Below are positions 1 to 6,663 of a stretch of 29,194 bases of DNA, piece by piece. How positions within the stretch are numbered: the first letter of the stretch is position 1; every line of letters starts with the position of its first letter. Source of the stretch: a virus; IMG/VR virus record IMGVR_UViG_3300030430_001171, positions 1 to 29,194 of that record. One strand, 5' to 3'. The position numbers were made by a program, and so were the translations under genes. The notes under the pieces are model-generated. The model was not told where the DNA came from. It saw nothing but the letters and a program-made list of their open reading frames with translations, and did not search any database.

Positions 1-104
1 AGTGCAACGTTTAACGTTATAGTTGACAGAGTTAGTAAATTTGGTGGTGCAATAGTAAAACTTTTTCAAGGAAAAGGTAAAGAGGCACTACAAGACGTTA
101 AAGG
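1..104. repeat. Terminal redundancy, left copy
   Basis: These 104 bases recur at 29091-29194 with a single difference (T at 99, C at 29189). The repeat lies inside the tape-measure gene and the frame runs through it without interruption, so it is the overlap expected from a circular or circularly permuted genome assembled as a line. It is not a repeat with its own function. Confidence 0.93.
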
Positions 105-1131
105 TGCTTTTGTTGGAATAGGTGAAGAAATTAGAAAAGATACTAAAGACGCTATAGCACTAAAACAAGCTACAGTAAATTTAAGAGATAGTCAAAGAGA
201 ATTAAACGTAGAAACTGCAAGGCAACGTTCAGAAATAGAACGTTTAAAGTTAATTGCTGAAGATGTAACAAAGTCTGAACAAGAAAGGTTAGACGCAGCT
301 CAACAAGCCTTTAAAATTGAAAATGATTTGTTAGACAAAAGAGTTGCAAACGCTGAGGAAAATCTACGTATAACAAAAGAAGAGAACGCTATAGGTGAAA
401 GTAGCGCTGAAGATTTAGACAGAGAGGCACAAGCTGAGATAGATTTATTTAACATAAAACAAGAAAGTATAACAAAACAAATAGAACTAAATAATAAAAT
501 AAATGCTATAAAAAAAGAGGCTGAGACTAAAAGATTACAAGCGATAGAAGATGAAAAAAAGGCAGAGGAAGAGGCACTAGCGGAAAAAGAAAAAAGAGAA
601 CAAGAGGCAAGAGAGAAAAAAGAAAAAGAAGAGGAAGAGGCAAGAGAGAAAAAAAGAATAGCTGACGAAAAAGCGGCGCAAGATGAAATAGATTTAGAAA
701 ATGCAGTAGAGGGCGCTAAAGAGAAACTAATACAACAAGGTTTTAGTATAGCAGAGGGGTTAACTGAAAAAAGTGACAAAATGTCAAAAGCCGTAGCAGT
801 AGCAAAAACTATATATAATACACAACAAGCTATAATGCAAACTATGGCTAATGTACCAGCGCCTTTTAATACTCTACAAGCGGTAGCTACTGGTATTATG
901 GGTGCTATGTCAATACAAAAAATACTTAGTACAACACCTGATAGCGCAAGTGCAAGTGGTGGAACGACAGCAAGTGGCGGTGGTGGTACACCAGCCCCTC
1001 AAATGGTTAGTGGCGCTTTTGATTTAAGCGGAGTAACTAAGCCTGAGCCAGTACAAGCCTTTGTAGTAACTGATGATATGACAGATAGCCAAGATAAACT
1101 AGCTACAATAAGACGTAGAGCAACAATATAA
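1..1131 (+). CDS. Tail tape measure protein, C-terminal part (gene crosses the circular join)
   Basis: The reading frame is open from base 1 and is the continuation of the gene that starts at 28803. Joined across the circle it gives 472 residues (96 from the right end, 376 here). The protein would set tail length and occupy the tail tube lumen. A long charged coiled-coil rich in E, K and A covers the centre (roughly residues 140-340 of the joined protein). A hydrophobic Ala/Met-rich segment follows (around AVATGIMGAMSIQKIL), then a Gly/Ser/Thr-rich linker, a plan common in short phage tape measures. The usual guide of about 0.15 nm per residue gives a tail near 70 nm; this is inference. An internal ATG at 328 is in the same frame but is not the true start. 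The prohead protease gene follows after 37 bases. Confidence 0.8.
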   Translation, partial: SATFNVIVDRVSKFGGAIVKLFQGKGKEALQDVKGAFVGIGEEIRKDTKDAIALKQATVNLRDSQRELNVETARQRSEIERLKLIAEDVTKSEQERLDAAQQAFKIENDLLDKRVANAEENLRITKEENAIGESSAEDLDREAQAEIDLFNIKQESITKQIELNNKINAIKKEAETKRLQAIEDEKKAEEEALAEKEKREQEAREKKEKEEEEAREKKRIADEKAAQDEIDLENAVEGAKEKLIQQGFSIAEGLTEKSDKMSKAVAVAKTIYNTQQAIMQTMANVPAPFNTLQAVATGIMGAMSIQKILSTTPDSASASGGTTASGGGGTPAPQMVSGAFDLSGVTKPEPVQAFVVTDDMTDSQDKLATIRRRATI

Positions 1132-1168
1132 AAAATCAAATAATTAATAACTAAATATATATATAAAT

Positions 1169-1894
1169 ATGCCTTGTATAAAATGCGAAAACGGAAAATA
1201 TAAGTACGGTAATAACGGTCAGTGTAAATATGACACTAAAGCAGAGTGTGAACGTGCAAATAAAGACAAATACGAAGAGACTAAGCCACCAACTAAAGTA
1301 GTTGAGTTAGTAATAGAGGAAAATAACGAAAGTTTAACTATAGACGCTATTAGCCTTGTTAGTGAACCAGCGATACAAGAGGACTTTGTGTTTTTTAACA
1401 AAAAAAAGAACAATTTAACACTTGCAAAAATAGATGAGGACAAAAGAATGCTAGTTAGTCCAGCTCTTATACCTAATAAGTCTATTTATAGATATAACGC
1501 CGATACTGACAGCGAATATTACGTATATTTTAGTCCTGAAACTGTTAGACAAGCTAGTGAGTTGTATTTAAAGCATAATAACCACCATAAAGCAACTTAC
1601 CAACACCAAGATAGAGTAAGTGGTGTTTTAACTGTAGAGAGTTGGATAATAGAAGACCCTAAAATGGATAAATCTAAACTTTATGGCTATAATTTACCCA
1701 AAGGCAGTTGGATGGTTAAAATGCGTGTCGATAATGAAGACCTTTGGGAACGTATAAAGGCTGGTGAATTAAGAGGTTTGAGCATAGAGGGGTATTTTGT
1801 TGATAAAATGCAAAAGATGAGTGAAAAACAACCTACAGACCACGAAATATTAAGCGCTTTAAACGAGATAATTAGCGAAAATCAAATAAAATAA
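1169..1894 (+). CDS. Prohead maturation protease, XkdF-like, with N-terminal Cys-rich peptide
   Basis: A 241-residue protein. Residues 1-31 hold a Cys-rich module (C3, C6, C19, C27; NGKYKYGNNGQC), probably a small metal-binding or disulfide element seen at the start of many Bacteroidota phage head proteins. The rest fits the XkdF-type phage serine protease. There is a His in HQDRVSG (about residue 146) before GVLTVESWII with Ser158, then GSWMVKMRV and the closing motif RGLSIEGYF (202-210). Its expected job is to cut scaffold and capsid during head maturation, and the scaffold and capsid genes come next. Catalytic residues are assigned from family pattern only. The start ATG has an A/T-rich leader and no Shine-Dalgarno. 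Confidence 0.72.
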   Translation: MPCIKCENGKYKYGNNGQCKYDTKAECERANKDKYEETKPPTKVVELVIEENNESLTIDAISLVSEPAIQEDFVFFNKKKNNLTLAKIDEDKRMLVSPALIPNKSIYRYNADTDSEYYVYFSPETVRQASELYLKHNNHHKATYQHQDRVSGVLTVESWIIEDPKMDKSKLYGYNLPKGSWMVKMRVDNEDLWERIKAGELRGLSIEGYFVDKMQKMSEKQPTDHEILSALNEIISENQIK

Positions 1895-1899
1895 AAATT

Positions 1900-1916
1900 T
1901 TTCTATTATATAATAA
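1900..1916 (+). promoter_or_regulatory. Candidate late promoter motif before the scaffold gene
   Basis: TTTCTATTATATAATAA lies in the 38-base gap before the scaffold gene, 17 bases ahead of its ATG at 1933. The TTTCTATA-plus-AT-box pattern recurs at 4319, 19025 and 20945, each time just upstream of a structural or packaging gene. No -33 TTG element is visible. Its role as a promoter is inferred. Confidence 0.4.
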
Positions 1917-1932
1917 CCTTTAATAAATAATT

Positions 1933-2628
1933 ATGGACTTAAAATCAAAAATTAGAGTAGCTTTAGGACTTGAGGAAGAGATTAAGCTACAATTTCAAGC
2001 AAAAACAGAGGACGGTACTATTATAGTATCTACCGCAGAGGAATTAGAGGCTGGTGTAGACGTTTCTGTATTAACAGAGGACGGTACTACTATATTATTA
2101 CCAGCGGGAACGTATAAACTAGATACTGGTGTAACTTTTAGAGTAGAGGAAGAGGGAATAGTAGCTGAAGTTATGGAAAGTGAAACTGAGGAAGAGGACG
2201 AACAAGAAGTAGTAGAAGAGGTAGAGGCGTCAGAGCAAAATTTAAAGCATACAGACGAACACGATTACAAAGACATTGAAGAGAGAATGACTAAGCTAGA
2301 GGAGGCTGTAGAGGAGTTAGTAAAAGAGTTTGGTAAAGACAAAGAAGAGATGTCAGAAGAGTTAAGCGAAGATACAAACGAAGATAAAAACGAAGTATCT
2401 GACAAACCTAAGACTATAAAAACTACGGAAGTTGTAGAGTTTAGCGCAGAAGACGAAATTAAAAAGTTAAAGGCTGAGAACGAGGAACTTAAAACTAAAT
2501 TAAGTGAAACACCAGCAGATAACCCAATAAACGCTAACAAATTTAGCGCAGAAAAACCACCTATGACAAAGGCAGAGTATAATAGGTTGTCAAAGAGAGA
2601 AAAATTCTTAATGAATTTAGGTAAATAA
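1933..2628 (+). CDS. Capsid scaffold protein
   Basis: A 231-residue, strongly acidic and charged protein placed between the prohead protease and the major capsid gene, the classic scaffold position. Residues 1-75 look beta-rich with repeated EDGTTI-type turns. From about residue 75 on it becomes a Glu/Lys/Asp-rich helical or coiled-coil region (a long run of acidic residues near 76-100, heptad-like MTKLEEAVEELVKEF, and later KKLKAENEELKTKL). The tail ends in TKAEYNRLSKREKFLMNLGK, a short basic helix of the sort used to contact capsid protein. The protein is identified by composition and position, not by a conserved motif. Confidence 0.7.
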   Translation: MDLKSKIRVALGLEEEIKLQFQAKTEDGTIIVSTAEELEAGVDVSVLTEDGTTILLPAGTYKLDTGVTFRVEEEGIVAEVMESETEEEDEQEVVEEVEASEQNLKHTDEHDYKDIEERMTKLEEAVEELVKEFGKDKEEMSEELSEDTNEDKNEVSDKPKTIKTTEVVEFSAEDEIKKLKAENEELKTKLSETPADNPINANKFSAEKPPMTKAEYNRLSKREKFLMNLGK

Positions 2629-2656
2629 TAAATAATAATAATTAAAATAAATAAAT

Positions 2657-3574
2657 ATGGCTTTTAGTGTAACACAACCGAACTTTACGGGGAAAGCAGC
2701 GGCGGGTTATATATCTGCGGCTCTTAAGGAGGCAAAATCTTTAGAGTTTTTGACTGTCTTAGAAAATATAAAGTACAAAGAAAATATACAAAAAATGGAC
2801 GGTTCTGGTCTAGTAAAAGATAGCGACTGTAACGCTTTTACAAGTGCTGGTGACCTCAGTTTGACCGAGGCGACTCTTGAACCAAAAAGTTTACAAATTA
2901 ACCTTGCGATTTGTAAGGCTACTTTGCTAACTAGCTACGAGGCGCTACAGATGAGAGCTGGACGTGACGCTATGCCGTCTGTATCATTTGAGGACTACGT
3001 AATTTCTTACATAGGTGAGATTATAGCAGACGCTACAGAAAAATCTATATGGCGTGGAGTTGCTACAAACAATGGTGAGTTTAATGGTTTTAATGGTTTT
3101 ACTTTATTACCAGCAAATGACGCTACAGTAGTACAGTCGTCAGCGTCAGCAGCTTATACGGCTGGTAACATTGTAGCTAACTTACAAACTTTAACTGCAG
3201 ACATTTTAGGCGGTACTGCAGCTGACGTATTACATAAAGACGACGCTTATATCTTTATGAATAGAAAAACTTACCAGTTCTATATTCAAGCTATGAGTAC
3301 GTTAAACTATATGAATATGTCACAAATGAACGCTGACTACCAACCATTCTTTGAAGGCATAAAAATAGCCGTGGTAGACGGTATGATAGACAATCAGCTA
3401 GTGTTTGCTGAGAGTTCAAACTTATTCTTTGGTACTGACTTATTAAGTGACCATACAAGAATTAGCTTACTTGACCAATCAGTAGTAACTGGTTCAGATA
3501 ACATTAATTTAGTAGCTAGATATACAGCGGGTGTTATTCAAGGAATTGGTGCTAACGTAGTTAGACAATCATAA
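2657..3574 (+). CDS. Major capsid protein
   Basis: A 305-residue protein directly after the scaffold gene. It is not coiled and has balanced composition. It contains an early helix region (AGYISAALKEAKSLEFLTVL), a central segment EDYVISYIGEIIADATEKSIW resembling the spine helix of HK97-fold capsids, and a late beta segment ending GVIQGIGANVVRQS. Expected role: forms the icosahedral shell. Base use differs from its neighbours: GAC, GCT and other preferred codons are more common and the third-position AT bias is weaker, as expected for the most highly expressed gene. The call rests on position, length and fold-like pattern; a search would confirm it. Confidence 0.8.
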   Translation: MAFSVTQPNFTGKAAAGYISAALKEAKSLEFLTVLENIKYKENIQKMDGSGLVKDSDCNAFTSAGDLSLTEATLEPKSLQINLAICKATLLTSYEALQMRAGRDAMPSVSFEDYVISYIGEIIADATEKSIWRGVATNNGEFNGFNGFTLLPANDATVVQSSASAAYTAGNIVANLQTLTADILGGTAADVLHKDDAYIFMNRKTYQFYIQAMSTLNYMNMSQMNADYQPFFEGIKIAVVDGMIDNQLVFAESSNLFFGTDLLSDHTRISLLDQSVVTGSDNINLVARYTAGVIQGIGANVVRQS

Positions 3575-3587
3575 TAAACTAGAATAC

Positions 3588-3611
3588 GGTAGGGGTGTAA
3601 AAACCTCTACC
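3588..3611 (+). terminator. Hairpin after the major capsid gene (weak terminator or attenuator)
   Basis: GGTAGGGGT (3588-3596) pairs with ACCTCTACC (3603-3611), nine pairs including one G-T, with a six-base loop. Only TTAACTTTA follows, so the T tract is poor. The element could stop part of the transcription after the capsid gene or protect the capsid mRNA 3' end, giving a step down in expression before the tail gene. Confidence 0.5.
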
Positions 3612-3630
3612 TTAACTTTAAATAAATAAT

Positions 3631-4230
3631 ATGGCTTGTACAAATTTAACAAAAGGTAGAGAGTTACAATGTGACAGAGTAGCTGGTGGTATAAAAAATA
3701 TTTATTTTGGAGTTTATGACGATTTTGACGCTAACGCTACAACTGGCGAAATTTTAGGTACTGGTATTGTTATTTCTAGTGGGTCTGTAACTGATATAAA
3801 TATGGGTAGCGGTACTTTTTTAAGAAGATACGCACTACCAAGAGGCGAAAGCAGTTTAACAGAAACTATAGTGGGTTCTACTGAAAACGGAACTATACAC
3901 TACACACCGCAAGTAACTATAAAACTTAATCACTTAACTACTGCAGACCAAAACGAGTTAAGATTATTAGCGTTAAGTAAATTAATTATATTTGCTGAAC
4001 TTAACCAGTTAAACGCAAGTGGTAAAAACGTAATAGTTTGTATGGGTGTTGAAAACGGTATGAGACTAAACAGTGGTACTAATTTAAGTGGTGCTGCTTT
4101 TGGTGACCATAACGGATATAGCTGGACTTTTGACGGTATGGAGAAAGTACCTATGTCTACAGTAGCAGACTATACAACAAGTCCATTTGACAATAGCGAC
4201 TTTGCTAACGTGCAAGTAGATATAAATTAA
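3631..4230 (+). CDS. Probable major tail tube protein
   Basis: A 199-residue beta-rich protein with frequent Gly, Thr and Ser (SGSVTDINMGSGTFLRRYAL, HYTPQVTIKLNHLT, NGYSWTFDGMEKVPM). The size and the alternating strand pattern match tail tube subunits of Bacteroidota siphophages, where a final FDGMEK-type strand is common. It follows the capsid gene and is closed by a strong terminator, as for an abundant structural protein. An alternative is a capsid decoration or head-tail protein. No enzyme motif is present. Confidence 0.55.
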   Translation: MACTNLTKGRELQCDRVAGGIKNIYFGVYDDFDANATTGEILGTGIVISSGSVTDINMGSGTFLRRYALPRGESSLTETIVGSTENGTIHYTPQVTIKLNHLTTADQNELRLLALSKLIIFAELNQLNASGKNVIVCMGVENGMRLNSGTNLSGAAFGDHNGYSWTFDGMEKVPMSTVADYTTSPFDNSDFANVQVDIN

Positions 4231-4267
4231 TAGTTATAAACTTTAACATTGATGTTTTTATATAATT

Positions 4268-4295
4268 AGAGGTAGTTTTTGCTACCTCTTTTTTT
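4268..4295 (+). terminator. Rho-independent terminator closing the capsid block
   Basis: A perfect eight-pair stem, AGAGGTAG (4268-4275) with CTACCTCT (4282-4289), loop TTTTTG, followed by a run of T to 4295. It ends the tape measure to tail tube transcription block. A new promoter-like motif follows at 4319. Confidence 0.9.
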
Positions 4296-4318
4296 ATAAT
4301 ACAAATAAATACTTAATA

Positions 4319-4332
4319 TTTCTATATAATAG
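4319..4332 (+). promoter_or_regulatory. Candidate late promoter motif just before the 4334 gene
   Basis: TTTCTATATAATAG ends two bases before the ATG at 4334. It follows a strong terminator, so a new promoter is needed here. If TATATAAT (4323-4330) is the -7 box, transcription would begin at or very near the ATG and the message would be leaderless. This is inferred from spacing. Confidence 0.5.
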
Positions 4333-4333
4333 T

Positions 4334-5449
4334 ATGATACAACTAACTTACTTTACAGTTGCAAAGCCACAAAATATATATATCTGTACGGAAGATGAGA
4401 GAATAGATACTACAGTAGCTAAAGACCAGTTAGACTTTATGTTTAAATTAACTAACGATATGACTGGACAGATTATATATGTTTATAGTGGTAGTGTTAG
4501 TGTATTAGATAGATATACATTGTTAAGTTTAGCAGCTACAGACGTTACAAATCAAAATTTATTTAATGGTTTCTTTAATGGCTTACCAGTAGGTTACTAT
4601 GGTTATGAGCTTTACGAATTGACTAAAGAAAGTTCAGCTAGTATATCTAAAACTTGTTCTACTGCGCCTAAAGATACTACGGGTACTATTGGTGTAGTAA
4701 ATTTAAGTTTAAGTGGTACGACAGTATTTACACAAAATTTAAACGGTAAAAATGACGTTTACGATAAACAAGTGACAAATTTAGACGCTGGTACTTATAC
4801 TTTTAACATAGACAATCAATGTGGAGACAATATACATACTGGCGGTATGTTAATAAACTCTATAAACTCACAAAGTGACAATACAAGGTTTGTAGAAATA
4901 ACAAGTGTTACGCAAACGTCTACTGGTATTAATTTTACTGTAGTTTCTAAAATGCCTATTGGTCACTCTTACGCTTTTAGTCAAGGTGGTGCAAGTGAAA
5001 CACAAATAACTGACATAACAACTAACCCACAAACTACTACGCATAGTTTTAGTCAAGTAGGCAACCCGACTTTAGCAGCAAATTTAGTTGAATTAAAACA
5101 ATATAACCAAACTGGAGGAGCAGTAGGTGGTGGTGCTATAGTTGGTTCTACTGTAAATATAAGACCATTAAGCAACCCTAGTAGTTATTTTGGTATTACA
5201 ATAGTTTTAGCTAGTAATGATGTATTATTAGAACACGGAACAAGTACAGTTAAAGAAAAGGGTAACGCTTTTATAAGTTCTATATATGGTGCAACATCTA
5301 CAAGTACAACAAAAGGTTATTACACACTACAAGGACAAGTAACAGAGGGTAAAATGTATATAAGTCAGGGTGACGAAAATTTAAAAGAGGTGACTTATAA
5401 AGAATATGAAGAGGCAACGAGTACAAATTATATATATTACGGACAATAA
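4334..5449 (+). CDS. Virion surface or fibre-like protein with a long beta-rich central region
   Basis: A 371-residue protein and first gene of a new transcription block. The N-terminal ~95 residues (ending LPVGYYGYELYEL) and the C-terminal ~35 residues (TYKEYEEATSTNYIYYG) match a short structural protein widespread in flavobacterial phages, as I recall. Between them lies about 230 residues of Ser/Thr/Gly/Asn-rich beta sequence that looks like one or two Ig-like or adhesin domains (NLDAGTYTFNIDNQ, TSTGINFTVVSKMP). A likely role is a head or tail surface protein carrying a variable adhesion domain. No catalytic motif is visible. Function is inferred from architecture and from the LamG neighbour. 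Confidence 0.45.
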   Translation: MIQLTYFTVAKPQNIYICTEDERIDTTVAKDQLDFMFKLTNDMTGQIIYVYSGSVSVLDRYTLLSLAATDVTNQNLFNGFFNGLPVGYYGYELYELTKESSASISKTCSTAPKDTTGTIGVVNLSLSGTTVFTQNLNGKNDVYDKQVTNLDAGTYTFNIDNQCGDNIHTGGMLINSINSQSDNTRFVEITSVTQTSTGINFTVVSKMPIGHSYAFSQGGASETQITDITTNPQTTTHSFSQVGNPTLAANLVELKQYNQTGGAVGGGAIVGSTVNIRPLSNPSSYFGITIVLASNDVLLEHGTSTVKEKGNAFISSIYGATSTSTTKGYYTLQGQVTEGKMYISQGDENLKEVTYKEYEEATSTNYIYYGQ

Positions 5450-5460
5450 AAAAATTAAAA

Positions 5461-5733
5461 ATGGGTTTAGACAACAACAACGATTTATTAAGAGAACAAC
5501 TAGGTAAGGGTACTGTAGAAATATTTACTACAGTTGCGCAAACAAGTAAAAACTACTATGCGGTATACTTTCCAGTAACAAGCGTAGTTAGTTCAATAAC
5601 TGTAGCAGACGCAACGGGTGAAAGTGCTTTAGTCACGACACTACCAGCGGGTACAACTTTATTTATGAACGTGACCAGCATACAACTTAGTAGCGGTATA
5701 GGTATAGGATATGACGAGGGTTTAAAAGAATAA
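5461..5733 (+). CDS. Small conserved virion-associated protein (function unknown)
   Basis: A 90-residue protein 11 bases after the previous gene. Its pattern (GTVEIFTTVAQTSKNYYAVYF, a Val/Ser-rich strand, LPAGTTLFMNVTSIQLSSG) is a compact beta sandwich that I recognise as a recurrent small protein in structural regions of Bacteroidota and marine phages. It could be a decoration protein or a fibre adaptor. It has no Cys, no membrane segment and no signal peptide. Confidence 0.45.
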   Translation: MGLDNNNDLLREQLGKGTVEIFTTVAQTSKNYYAVYFPVTSVVSSITVADATGESALVTTLPAGTTLFMNVTSIQLSSGIGIGYDEGLKE

Positions 5734-5734
5734 T

Positions 5735-6439
5735 ATGCAGTCACTAAAATTAGCACAAACTTTAAATACTACAAAAACTGGCTATAATATTTACTCAGTA
5801 GACTTAGACGGTGTAGACGCTTTTATAGATATTGGCGAAAGCAAAACCTTAATTAGCGGTCAGCGTGGGTCTTGTAGTGCGTGGGTTAAAATAGATACTA
5901 CAAGTACAAGCTCTACAATCTGGCAGGGACGTGTAGATAGTAATAACTATGTAAATCTATTTTATCATAACGGAAGTACAGAAATAAGAATAGCTTATAG
6001 GTTAGGCGGTTCTACAAAATTAGCCTCACATACAGTAGACTTTGAAAATGACGGTAAATTTCACCATATTTTAGCAACTTGGACACCTACAAGAATAGAA
6101 CTATTTATAGACGGTATATCACAAGCCGTTAATACGTTTAGTGGTACTTTTACTGGTACGTTTGCTAACTCTATGATAGGGCAAAATACTTTAGCTGGTA
6201 ATTTTTTACACGGTAAAGTAGCGCAACTAGGCTTATTTAATGCAGTAGTAGGTATATCTGACGTTTACGTAGCTAATAGTGAGCCAATAGATTTAACAAG
6301 TAATAGGTTTTTAGTTGCATACTATAAACTAGACGAGGGTAGCAGTACTGTTGCTTTAGATAGTAGCGGTAATGACAAAAACGGTGTTTTAAATAATAAT
6401 GCAACTTATAGTACAGATGTACCTTTTAAAGCTGGATAA
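5735..6439 (+). CDS. LamG/concanavalin-like adhesin
   Basis: A 234-residue protein with a LamG-type (laminin G_3, concanavalin A-like) beta-sandwich pattern. It has GSCSAWVKI, then VNLFYHNGSTEIRIAYRLG, then FHHILATWTPTRIELFIDG, then a glycine-rich SMIGQNTLAGNFLHGKVAQLGLFN strand set. A tail, YYKLDEGSSTVALDSSGNDKNG, resembles the end of LamG repeats in phage fibres. Such domains bind polysaccharide, so a role in attachment to host surface glycan is likely. The gene starts one base after the stop of the previous gene and abuts the next, indicating one operon. Confidence 0.7.
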   Translation: MQSLKLAQTLNTTKTGYNIYSVDLDGVDAFIDIGESKTLISGQRGSCSAWVKIDTTSTSSTIWQGRVDSNNYVNLFYHNGSTEIRIAYRLGGSTKLASHTVDFENDGKFHHILATWTPTRIELFIDGISQAVNTFSGTFTGTFANSMIGQNTLAGNFLHGKVAQLGLFNAVVGISDVYVANSEPIDLTSNRFLVAYYKLDEGSSTVALDSSGNDKNGVLNNNATYSTDVPFKAG

Positions 6440-6661
6440 ATGAAATATACAATACTAAATAAACAAGAATTAGAAAGCGTTAATTTTACAGAGGTTTTAG
6501 AAACTTCAGCAAATACGTTGAGATACAACAACGCAAATACAGAATTTTTACTTAAATTTGAGGGAGATACACCTACTTTTTTAGTAGATAAACAATTATA
6601 TGACTACGAGGGTATAATGCAAATACTAAACAGTCCTGAGTGGACGCAACCAACAGACTAA
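6440..6661 (+). CDS. Small unknown protein between LamG protein and portal
   Basis: A 73-residue protein (MKYTILNKQELESVNF... ending SPEWTQPTD) that begins immediately after the LamG gene stop and ends two bases before the portal start. It is acidic with alternating helix and strand and has no recognisable motif. Tight packing shows co-translation with its neighbours. It may be a chaperone or adaptor for the adhesin or portal; nothing in the sequence decides this. Confidence 0.5.
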   Translation: MKYTILNKQELESVNFTEVLETSANTLRYNNANTEFLLKFEGDTPTFLVDKQLYDYEGIMQILNSPEWTQPTD

Positions 6662-6663
6662 AT

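Noticed and set aside
300-779. Minus-strand open frame opposite the tape-measure coiled coil
   Set aside because: It is a Ser/Phe/Ala-rich shadow of the Lys/Glu-rich plus-strand gene, with no promoter or terminator.
328-1131. ATG at 328 as the true start of the left-end gene
   Set aside because: The frame is open from base 1 and continues from the ATG at 28803 across the circular join.
6640-6663. GTG start at 6640 for the portal
   Set aside because: It lies inside the preceding gene, and the ATG at 6664 directly follows that gene's stop.
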